Positions 1 through 5,850 of a stretch of 5,850 bases of DNA are shown here, one piece after another (position 1 is the stretch's first letter; every line of letters begins with the position of its first letter). The notes under the pieces are model-generated. The model was not told where the DNA came from. It saw only the letters and a program-made list of their open reading frames with translations, and did no database searches. The stretch spans positions 1-5,850 of the forward strand of contig JAHDIL010000128.1 of NCBI GenBank assembly GCA_020630835.1, given 5' to 3'. The stretch comes from Verrucomicrobiota bacterium (GTDB lineage Bacteria > Verrucomicrobiota > Verrucomicrobiia > Verrucomicrobiales > DEV007). Both the position numbers and the translations under genes were made by a program.

Positions 1-15
1 GATTTTAGCTGGCAT
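1..15 (-). CDS. Possible start of a further minus-strand gene, cut by the window edge
   Basis: An ATG at 15-13 on the minus strand opens a frame reading MPAKI that leaves the window after five codons. A GGAG lies 12 bases upstream, which is rather far for a strong ribosome site. It lies 88 bases downstream of the cysteine desulfurase stop, in the same direction. Five codons cannot identify a product. Desulfurase genes are often followed by the tRNA thiolation gene mnmA, so that is one guess to test, but nothing in the visible residues shows it. This may be no gene at all. Confidence 0.22.
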
Positions 16-103
16 CGTATGAGATTTCTCCGATAGAATTGAGGCGCGAGACTCGACGAGAAAGCCTCGTAGGTCAAACGGTATCTTGGCTCCGGCAGAT
101 GGA

Positions 104-1371
104 CTACCTTTTGGGACCCACCACGCGAGATCCAGTGGGTAAGACGATTTGCAATTTTTTGACGGCTTCTTTGATGAGAGCGATGGCCTGATTCACTTCC
201 TCCTTAGTCGATAGGTGGCTGAGGGAAAAACGCACGCTGCTTTTGGCGCGCGATCGGCTGTAGCCCATCTGAGTGAGCACGCGCGATGGGGTGCCCCTGT
301 GCTGCAGGCGGACCCGGGTGAGCAGCAAATCCCAGCTTGATCTAGCAGGATGAGCAGGCCCTCGCCGTCGACACCTGGGAAATAGAGGTTTGTGGTGTTC
401 GGCAGGCGCGAAGCATTGGGAGCGGTGCCATTGACCTCGAGACCTGCGATTTGTCGAAGTAGCTCGCTTTCGAAGTGGTCTCGCAGTGCCTGTAGCTTGG
501 TTTGTTTAACGATGTGTTCTAGGGCAATTTCGGCGGCTTTGCCTAAGCCCACGATCCCGGCGACGTTTTCCGTTCCGGATCGGCGATTACTCTCCTGGCC
601 ACCACCCAGCAAGACGGGGTGAAGTCGGCTGTGTCGATTCACCCACAAAGCGCCGACGCCTTTGGGGCCGTGTAGCTTGTGCCCCGAAATGGCGGCGCTT
701 TGCAGAGGTAGGGACTGCACATCTACCGATATTTTTCCGATCGCTTGCACCGCATCGCTATGAAAATAAACTCCATGCGAGTCCGCTATGGCTGCGGCTT
801 CCTGGATGTTGGGTAGGATTCCCGTTTCGTTGTTCGCCCACATGAGTGTGGCAAAACGTGTTGCGGATTCAGCGAGCAGTTCAGACCAACGATGGAGATC
901 TACCTGGCCACTTTCTCCCACTTGGACTGACTCCCATATCAGGTTTTCCTTTTCCGCCTGAGTGTTAAGCCATTCGTGAATGACGCTGTGTTCGATGGTG
1001 GAGCTGACGAAAGTCGAGCGGCTAGGCAACCACGATAGTGCTGAGGCAAGAGCCAAGTGATTCGACTCCGTTCCGCCTGAAGTGAAGACAATCTCCTCGG
1101 GCGAAGGCGCATTAACCAGAGTAGCTACCTGCTCGCGCGCGGTATCGATCGCCCGCCGGGCCTCTTTGCCGAAATGATACCCCGCCGATGGATTGCCATA
1201 GTGCTCCGTCATCCAGGGCAGCATGGATTCCATGGCTTCTGGAGCGAGTCTCGTCGTAGCGTTGTTGTCGAGGTAAATCACGGGATGGAAATTTGAGTCC
1301 TGAGGATAGGGTTGATTTTGTTCGGATGGGAGTAAAGAGGAAAAAAGTGAAGAAGACTCTCTGCGTTTCAC
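104..1371 (-). CDS. Cysteine desulfurase, NifS/IscS family, frameshifted near the 3' end
   Basis: This PLP enzyme takes sulfur from cysteine as an enzyme persulfide, for Fe-S clusters and tRNA thiolation. The first frame (193-1371) carries IYLDNNATT (residues 32-40), SGGTESNH (98-105), the PLP-stacking His128 in STIEHS, WANNETG (178-184), HSDAVQ (204-209) with Asp206 and Gln209, the Schiff-base lysine in SGHK (Lys232), RSGTENV (264-270) and the catalytic loop GSAC with Cys356. After about residue 361 the frame turns to nonsense. The family C-terminus (PSRVLTQMGYS, then SSVRFSLS) continues in another frame to a TAG at 104-106. The sequence thus lacks one base, or has two extra, near 286-298. 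The repaired protein would be about 420 residues. The GTG start at 1371 overlaps the folC stop as GTGA but adds 30 atypical residues. An in-frame GTG at 1281, just before IYLDNNATT, fits the family better. Family assignment is firm; the IscS versus NifS role is not resolved. Confidence 0.93.
286..298 (-). other. Frameshift site in the cysteine desulfurase
   Basis: On the coding strand the reading changes from CSTGAPH to PSRVLTQMG across a stretch holding a G4 run (plus-strand 294-297) and a C4 run (plus-strand 288-291). Adding one base to either run joins the two family-like halves, giving STGAPPSRVL or STGGTPSRVL. Both are one residue shorter than the usual CSSGSLEPSHVL-type loop, so loss of four bases is also possible. 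Short homopolymers are typical places for read errors. Confidence 0.85.
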
Positions 1372-2627
1372 TGCACTGAAGCCTGAAAGCTCTCACCGCT
1401 CAAATACCCTAGCGTCTCTCCAATGAGGAAGAGAGATCCGCCAACCAACAGTGGGGATCCATTCTTCGTGTCCAGCTCAGTTAGGCACCGAGCCACTGAC
1501 TCCGAGGTCTGCACGGTAACTTGAGCAGGATAGGCGGAGGCGATTTCCATGGCGATCTCAGCTGGATCGACCGCGCGCTCAGATGCTATGGGAACAATGG
1601 TGACCTGACTCGCGAGAGGAATCAGGTGATCTAGGATCGGCTGGCGGTCCTTTGAGGAGGCTACGCCAAAAATGAGGTGCGCTTTCGTAGCGCCGTATTC
1701 GCAAGTCCAGCTTGTGGCGAGCGCCTGCGCAGCATCCGCATTGTGAGCGCCATCGAGCACAATAAGCCTGCCGCTAGGGAGAGTGGCCTTCTGAAAACGT
1801 CCAAGCCAGCGAGTGTTGCTTAGGGATCGACGAATGCCATCGAGGGTGAGGCGCTTATCCTCCAGGCGGCACGCTGCCTCAACGGCGAGGGCGGCGTTCT
1901 CTCTTTGATGAGGACCGGCGAGTCCGATTTGCCAGTCTTCTGGTAGAGGGTGAGCTTCGATGAAAGAGATACCGAGCTCGAGGGCTCGTCTACCGACGAC
2001 TTCGCGCGCATCGGGATGAAGGTCACCAATGATAGCAGGAACGTTGGACTTGAGGATACCTGCTTTTTCGGCGGCTATTTCGGCGATGGATTCGCCGAGC
2101 CACTGTTGATGGTCGAGCCCGATGGAGGTAATGACGGAAACGGAAGCAAGCAGAGCGTTTGTTGCATCATAACGTCCACCCATACCGGTCTCTAGGATGA
2201 TGACTTCGCAGGCTTGCTCGGTAAATTCGAGAAGGGCCGCAGCGAGGGTGATCTCAAAGAAGGTTGGATGAGGATCCCAATCGGCGACCAGTGTTTTTAT
2301 GCGCTCTAGATGACGCTCAGTGCGTTCCGGAGCTATGTCGGCTCCGTTGACTTTTATCCGTTCGTGAAATGTTAGAAGGTGGGGGGATGTAAAGAGCCCT
2401 GTTTTGATCTCCGCATCTCGCAGAATCTTTTCGCTGAATGCGCAGACTGATCCCTTGCCATTGGTGCCGGCTACGTGAAGGATTTTTGGAGAAATGAGCC
2501 GCGGAGCTAAGTCAAGCTCGGCGATCAGTCGCTCCATATTTTCAAGCCCCAATTTGATCCCAAAGGATTGGGTTGAGTAGAGCCATTGGAGAGCGGGGGA
2601 GAGTGCCGTCATGCTCATAGATGGCAC
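1368..2627 (-). CDS. folC: Bifunctional dihydrofolate synthase / folylpolyglutamate synthase
   Basis: FolC is a cytoplasmic ATP-dependent ligase of the Mur ligase fold. It adds glutamate to dihydropteroate and further glutamates to folates. The 419 residues are a normal length. Visible motifs are the P-loop GTNGKGS (54-60), TSPHL (80-84), the metal and substrate region ETGMGGRYDATN (146-157), GLDHQQWLG (170-178), AAEKAGILK (185-193), the linker AGPHQRENAALA (237-248), GRFQ (276-279) and the C-terminal DGAHN (292-296). The frame is intact. The longest start is GTG at 2627; ATGs at 2618 and 2612 are alternatives, and none has a clear Shine-Dalgarno site. It begins 43 bases after the SGNH hydrolase stop, and its TGA overlaps the desulfurase GTG as GTGA, so translational coupling is likely. 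Whether it has both activities or only one cannot be told from the sequence. Confidence 0.96.
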   Translation of the reverse strand: MPSMSMTALSPALQWLYSTQSFGIKLGLENMERLIAELDLAPRLISPKILHVAGTNGKGSVCAFSEKILRDAEIKTGLFTSPHLLTFHERIKVNGADIAPERTERHLERIKTLVADWDPHPTFFEITLAAALLEFTEQACEVIILETGMGGRYDATNALLASVSVITSIGLDHQQWLGESIAEIAAEKAGILKSNVPAIIGDLHPDAREVVGRRALELGISFIEAHPLPEDWQIGLAGPHQRENAALAVEAACRLEDKRLTLDGIRRSLSNTRWLGRFQKATLPSGRLIVLDGAHNADAAQALATSWTCEYGATKAHLIFGVASSKDRQPILDHLIPLASQVTIVPIASERAVDPAEIAMEIASAYPAQVTVQTSESVARCLTELDTKNGSPLLVGGSLFLIGETLGYLSGESFQASVQ

Positions 2628-2670
2628 AAGGAAATTGCGCTCGCCAGCGAAAGGAAGGACGAAAGCCTAC

Positions 2671-3648
2671 TCAATCACCGGAGGCGATGAGCGAAGTAGC
2701 GACTCTCAAAATTTCATCAGCTTGCTTTCTGGCTTCCGGCAAGGGCTTGCCGACAGGTGTTTTAGGGCGTTTGTGTCCTACCTCGGTGAGCCAGGAAAAG
2801 GTGAGAAGGTTGCGGCGTTTTGTCATCTCACTCCAAACGGTTGGAGTATCCTGTGATGTGTGCAAGTTCGGACTGAATGCCGTGAGCTCCTCATTTTGGT
2901 AGCCGAGCTGCTTGAGAATAGCCTTAGCAATAATGAGATGACCTAGGGCAGTCGGGTGAATGCCGTCGCCGTAGGTGAAGTTCCCATCTTTCTTCCGTTC
3001 ACCGTCCACCCAAGTGCGTAGCGCTGTTTGTATGTCGACTCGGTATTTTACGCTGGGGCCGAAGTCGTGCGTCAGGGCCCAGTTTGCATAGCGACTAAGC
3101 ACTTCTTCTTGGTAGTGGGGATAGGCCTTGTTGAAAGCGAAATCGCTGTCCGTTTCATGAGCGACAGAGCCTCGTTTGGTAGCTGTCTGGCGGTCGAAGT
3201 AAGCCGGAGTGAGTAGAATGATCCGTGCACCTGCCTGAGTGCATTTTTCCACGGCATCGATCAATCCCGTTTGAAAGGCAGTAAACCGTTCCTCAGAAAA
3301 CGGCTGATAGATGCCGTCATTCATCCCGTAGCCTAGCACGACCCAGTGGGGTTTCGTCCTAGCCAAGGCTCGATCGAGACGCTCGTGCAGATTTGGCCGG
3401 GGGAATGGATGCGCCTCCTCGCTTAGGCCTGAGACCGTCTCAGATGAAAGCCCTAGGTTGATCAGGTTCGGAGGGACGGATCCGTCGCGCTCCAAGAGAA
3501 ACAGCTCGATTGCCGCCGCTGTCTTACCGGCCTGAGTAATGCTATCGCCGAGGAATACGACTGTATCTTGAGCAAAATCGACCTTTTCTTTGGCGGCACC
3601 CCAACTGCAGCAGACTAGGAAAAATAGAGAGAAGAGTCGGGCACCTAT
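2671..3648 (-). CDS. Secreted SGNH/GDSL-type hydrolase, no standard start codon for the full frame
   Basis: Proteins of this fold are serine esterases or lipases, often removing acyl groups from carbohydrates. All four SGNH blocks are visible: FLGDSIT (nucleophile Ser, about 3541-3558), NLGLSSET (Gly), GYGMNDG (Asn) and the DGIHPTALGH Asp/His pair. The first ATG/GTG/TTG is a TTG at 3495, downstream of the GDS block, and starting there would give a protein without its nucleophile. The open frame continues upstream through a hydrophobic signal-peptide-like run (RLFSLFFLVCCSWGAA) to an ATA at 3648, about 325 residues. No standard start exists between there and the in-frame stop at 3664-3666. Either a non-standard ATA start is used, or one base is missing in the CCC at 3639-3641; adding a C would put the GTG at 3644-3642 in frame (MPRLFSLFF). 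It follows the isomerase gene by only 7 bases. Its substrate is unknown. Confidence 0.85.
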   Translation of the reverse strand: MGARLFSLFFLVCCSWGAAKEKVDFAQDTVVFLGDSITQAGKTAAAIELFLLERDGSVPPNLINLGLSSETVSGLSEEAHPFPRPNLHERLDRALARTKPHWVVLGYGMNDGIYQPFSEERFTAFQTGLIDAVEKCTQAGARIILLTPAYFDRQTATKRGSVAHETDSDFAFNKAYPHYQEEVLSRYANWALTHDFGPSVKYRVDIQTALRTWVDGERKKDGNFTYGDGIHPTALGHLIIAKAILKQLGYQNEELTAFSPNLHTSQDTPTVWSEMTKRRNLLTFSWLTEVGHKRPKTPVGKPLPEARKQADEILRVATSLIASGD

Positions 3649-3655
3649 GGCGACG

Positions 3656-4522
3656 TCAGTGAGTCATTTTCTCTTGGCGCAGATAGATTGCGTTAGCGGC
3701 AGCGGTCTCCTGCAGATTCTTTCCCTCAGCGGACTGTCCCTCTAGGACGACCCAACCGCTGTAGGGAATGGTCTGCAGGGATTTGATCGCTTCCGGAAAG
3801 TCGACCTCGCCTTTGCCAAACAGCCAACCTTTCTTATCTTTGAAATGCATCTCGGCAATGAGGCCGTCTTTACCCAGGCTGATGATTTCCTCGGCGATTG
3901 GGTAGCCGTTTGCGTGAGAGTTTGCGGTGTCGTAGTAGACTTTTACAGCGGGACTATCGACGGATTCTATAATATGCCGGTGCTCGGCTTCATTTAAGGT
4001 GGTCTCGAGACCCAGCGTTATGCCCATTTCTTCGGCTAGTGGAGCGACTTGCTTCAGTCGAGCAATCGTTTCGGCTGTGCCCGCAGCATCATTTTTGAGA
4101 TTGTTTTTCCCAAAGAAAGCGAGGAGCAACACCTTTTCATTGAGAGCGGCCGTAGCAGCGATACCGCCCTTTACCCATTCAACAGCGCGAGGATCTGATT
4201 TGAAGGGGCGGCTATTAAGGATGCCCATAGCTACACTGGCAATTTCGATTTGCGTCGTTTTCGCTTTGTCGAGATAAGCCTGCCGTCGTTCTGGGTTGTC
4301 GAGGCTGAGCATGTCCCCTTGCATCATATCCTGAGGAGTGTAACTGACCTGAACTCCCTCTAAATTCGCTTCTTTCGCGAAGTCGAATGCACTCAATTTA
4401 CCTTTCGCCCCGATCGACCAGTCAGTTACGGCGAGCCTGCAATCTAGCGCAGGTTCGGCAAGGCAAGTTCCGACCATCAAAAAAGGGACTAGGCAATAAC
4501 GAGAAAAAGCGAGAATGGACAT
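3656..4522 (-). CDS. Exported sugar phosphate isomerase/epimerase-like TIM barrel protein
   Basis: This 288-residue protein belongs to the xylose isomerase-like TIM barrel superfamily (AP endonuclease 2 fold), whose members isomerise or epimerise sugars with a divalent metal. An N-terminal hydrophobic run of about 20 residues ending in CLA-EP looks like a signal peptide, so it probably acts in the periplasm. Likely metal ligands lie in the usual strand-end motifs: Glu173 in LGLET, Asp198 in YYDTANSH, His226 in EMHFKDKKG and Glu261 in WVVLEG. The frame is intact. The ATG at 4522 is the natural start because it directly precedes the signal peptide; no strong Shine-Dalgarno site precedes it. It is the first gene of the minus-strand run, with a candidate promoter about 130 bases upstream. 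Similar exported proteins are common in Verrucomicrobia and Planctomycetes, mostly without known substrate. I infer sugar metabolism but cannot name the substrate. Confidence 0.88.
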   Translation of the reverse strand: MSILAFSRYCLVPFLMVGTCLAEPALDCRLAVTDWSIGAKGKLSAFDFAKEANLEGVQVSYTPQDMMQGDMLSLDNPERRQAYLDKAKTTQIEIASVAMGILNSRPFKSDPRAVEWVKGGIAATAALNEKVLLLAFFGKNNLKNDAAGTAETIARLKQVAPLAEEMGITLGLETTLNEAEHRHIIESVDSPAVKVYYDTANSHANGYPIAEEIISLGKDGLIAEMHFKDKKGWLFGKGEVDFPEAIKSLQTIPYSGWVVLEGQSAEGKNLQETAAANAIYLRQEKMTH

Positions 4523-4802
4523 GATCTTAGCTTTCGGCAGATACCGCTCGTGGCAAGGCCTGTGTTTTACTTCATCGCGCGAGTCGGAGGAGTCTCTAGA
4601 TAGCGCGTGATTGGTGTCCTGGTGAAAGCTAATCGCGCTGTTTTAGTGCTTCGTGATTATACACGAGGGGCGCGAAAGCGATTTGGGCAGCGGATCTTAG
4701 CTTGCGGCTTGATAAAAAAGGCGAAAAACCCGAGGTCTAGCGAAATCATAGCTGGAGAAAGGATGTTTCGTGTTATTCTCTGATTGTTGGTGTTGATCTC
4801 AT
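4523..4802. other. Divergent intergenic region between the isomerase and permease genes
   Basis: These 280 bases separate genes transcribed away from each other, so promoters for both are expected here. The minus-strand side holds the TATAAT palindrome at 4651-4666 and an imperfect inverted repeat (GCGCGTGATT at 4603-4612 with AATCGCGC at 4631-4638) within the predicted leader. On the plus-strand side I could not find a convincing -35/-10 pair. There is an A-rich run at 4712-4727 and a GGAG at 4754-4757 five bases before an ATG that opens only a six-codon frame. No RNA gene or longer ORF was seen. Confidence 0.7.
4651..4666 (-). promoter_or_regulatory. Candidate -10 box inside an operator-like palindrome
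   Basis: The plus strand reads TCGTG-ATTATA-CACGA, a perfect 5+5 inverted repeat around a six-base centre. Read on the minus strand, the centre is a consensus TATAAT (4661 to 4656). Transcription would start near 4649, giving a leader of about 127 bases before the isomerase ATG. No good TTGACA match lies 16-18 bases upstream, so the promoter may be weak, activator-dependent or a chance match. A repressor bound here would block the -10 directly. The regulator is not identifiable. Confidence 0.35.
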
Positions 4803-5760
4803 ATGCTGTCCTACTCCTCAATTTTCCTGGCGATTTTGCCGGTCTTCGGCCTGATCGTTCTCGGTTTTGCGCTCCAGCGTTCCGGTCGAGTGACGCGGGA
4901 AACGGAGGTAGGCGTAATGCGCTTGGGGATAGATGTGTTATTACCCTGCCTCATTGTCACTGCCATTCTCGGTAATCCCATTCTCAACCGGGTATGGGAT
5001 GCGTGGTCAGCGATTGCTATCGGTTTTTTCATTACCCTGATCGGATACGGCGTGGTCTATCTGGTAGGCTTATTGGGAGGCTTAGCAAAGGGGGCTGGTT
5101 TGCGCAGCTTTATCGTCGCTGCTGGTGTGCAGAATTATGGTTTCCTCCCTGTCCCCATCGTTGTGGCTCTTTTTGGTAAGGACAGTGGTGTCGTCGGTCT
5201 GGTGTTCGTTTTGGGGGTTGGGATTGAGATAGCCATGTGGACGGCAGGTCTGGCCATTCTGACCAAGCGAACGCAATGGAGATCATTGCTGAATGCCCCC
5301 ATTATCGCCGTATTTCTTGCCCTGATCGTTCATTATCTGGGTTTTGGTGACAGCATCCCGGCCCCTGTGCTAGACCTCATGACGATGTTGGGGCGTTGCG
5401 CTGTTCCTTTGGCTGTCCTCATGATAGGTGTGACCATGGGGCGATCGGTGGACGAGGTGAAAGTGAAAAACTGGCTTGCCGTATCAGTCCTGGGCAGTGT
5501 TTCGCGCCTAGGTCTATTGGGCGGCATGATTGTGGCGGCGGCTCTTTTTTTGCCGGTTTCTGATGACTTGCGGGCACTACTCGTGATTCAGGGTGCTATG
5601 CCGGCAGCTGCCGATAACTCTGGCTCGTCTCTACGGTGGGCAGGCTACCGTAGCCATCTGTGTGGTTTTGAGCACATCCCTTGTTAGTCTTGTAACGGCC
5701 CCCTTTGTCATAAAATGGGGCCTTTCGGCCGCTAAACTTGGAGATTTAGTCCAGCCGTGA
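4803..5760 (+). CDS. AEC-family (auxin efflux carrier) permease, frameshifted near the 3' end
   Basis: This is an inner-membrane transporter of the AEC family, whose bacterial members usually move organic acids or similar small anions. The first frame (4803-5687) is rich in hydrophobic segments, starting with IFLAILPVFGLIVLGFAL (7-24). It carries the family-type half-helix motif QNYGFLPVPIV (110-120) and QGAMPAA (263-269), which normally precedes the last two membrane helices. After residue 269 it turns into polar nonsense ending in FEHIPC. The expected C-terminus (ITLARLYGGQATVAICVVLS, then LVTAPFVIKWG) continues in another frame to a TGA at 5758-5760, so one base is extra, or two are missing, near 5607-5614. 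The repaired protein would be about 318 residues, normal for the family. The ATG at 4803 is the first possible start after an in-frame TGA at 4794; its ribosome site is weak. Its substrate is unknown. Confidence 0.92.
5604..5616 (+). other. Frameshift site in the AEC permease
   Basis: The reading changes from GAMPAA (frame of 4803) to ITLARLYGG (frame of 5614) within this stretch. Removing one base, for example the G at 5613, joins them as AMPAAAITLARLYGG. There is no long homopolymer here, unlike the desulfurase shift, so a simple run-length error is less obvious. The exact base cannot be fixed without a close relative. Confidence 0.85.
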
Positions 5761-5850
5761 GCGCCCCTGAGGGCAAAACAGACCTTGACTTTCTCACCTT
5801 TGAACGCAGAGTTGCCGCCCGCGAACTTTCTGGCAGGATAGCTCAGGGGT
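5757..5850 (+). CDS. Unidentified gene, 5' part only, overlapping the permease stop
   Basis: A GTG at 5757-5759 overlaps the repaired permease stop (5758-5760) as GTGA and opens 31 codons without a stop to the window end. The visible peptide begins with a Ser/Pro/Glu-rich start, then DFLTFERRVAARELSGRI, which looks like a charged helix. I do not recognise it. The overlap suggests translational coupling and one transcript with the permease, and it gives independent support that the permease really ends at 5760 rather than 5687. With so few codons the start and even the gene are tentative. Confidence 0.5.
   Translation, partial: MSAPEGKTDLDFLTFERRVAARELSGRIAQG

Noticed and set aside
56..70. 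ACGAG-AAAGC-CTCGT hairpin downstream of the desulfurase
   Set aside because: The stem is only five base pairs and no T-run follows on either strand, so it is not a credible intrinsic terminator.
286..298. Programmed ribosomal frameshifting in the desulfurase
   Set aside because: No recognisable slippery heptamer with a downstream pseudoknot was seen, and other genes in the window show similar defects, so an indel is simpler.
1112..2195. Additional open frames overlapping the desulfurase and folC on both strands
   Set aside because: They lie inside genes with clear family motifs, show no recognisable motifs of their own and have biased shadow-like composition.
2611..2902. Two overlapping plus-strand frames antisense to the end of the SGNH hydrolase and the folC start
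   Set aside because: They have no motifs, are mostly antisense to the hydrolase coding region, and overlap each other in different frames.
4523..4802. Small RNA or riboswitch in the divergent intergenic region
   Set aside because: No recognisable aptamer core, stable hairpin with T-run or tRNA-like fold could be seen by eye.
5697..5722. GGCCCC...GGGGCC hairpin that could look like a terminator just after the apparent permease stop at 5687
   Set aside because: It lies inside the restored permease frame (TAPFVIKWGL), has a long loop, and only a three-base T run follows. Coding sequence explains it.

Overview
The window reads as ordinary bacterial chromosome of moderate GC. Five substantial genes are recognisable, plus two gene edges cut by the window ends. 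No RNA gene, insertion sequence, CRISPR array or phage part was seen. Secreted SGNH hydrolases and secreted TIM-barrel sugar isomerases, together with weak or absent Shine-Dalgarno sites, fit a Verrucomicrobiota-type (PVC) bacterium. That assignment is an inference from gene style, not from any marker gene.

Minus strand, in order of transcription from about 4522 down to 104: an exported sugar phosphate isomerase/epimerase-like protein (3656-4522); an exported SGNH/GDSL hydrolase (2671 to about 3648); FolC, dihydrofolate/folylpolyglutamate synthase (1368-2627); and a NifS/IscS-type cysteine desulfurase (104-1371). Gaps are 7 to 43 bases, with a 3-base stop/start overlap between folC and the desulfurase, so all four could be one transcript. 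A possible next gene starts at 15 and runs off the left edge. Functionally the set is mixed: two envelope or periplasmic carbohydrate-type proteins lead two cytoplasmic cofactor genes.

Plus strand: after a 280-base divergent intergenic region comes an AEC-family (auxin efflux carrier) permease (4803-5760). Its stop overlaps the GTG start of an unidentified gene that leaves the right edge. The intergenic region holds a perfect TATAAT on the minus strand, sitting exactly at the centre of a TCGTG-N6-CACGA palindrome. This is a candidate promoter/operator for the isomerase transcript.

The most notable property is that three of the five main genes are disturbed. The desulfurase is frameshifted just after its catalytic cysteine loop. 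The permease is frameshifted about 50 codons before its natural stop. The SGNH hydrolase has no ATG/GTG/TTG upstream of its catalytic GDS motif. In each case intact family sequence continues in another frame or upstream of the first start. Small indels, either sequencing/assembly errors or very recent mutations, explain this better than old gene decay. I found no convincing undescribed biological system here.
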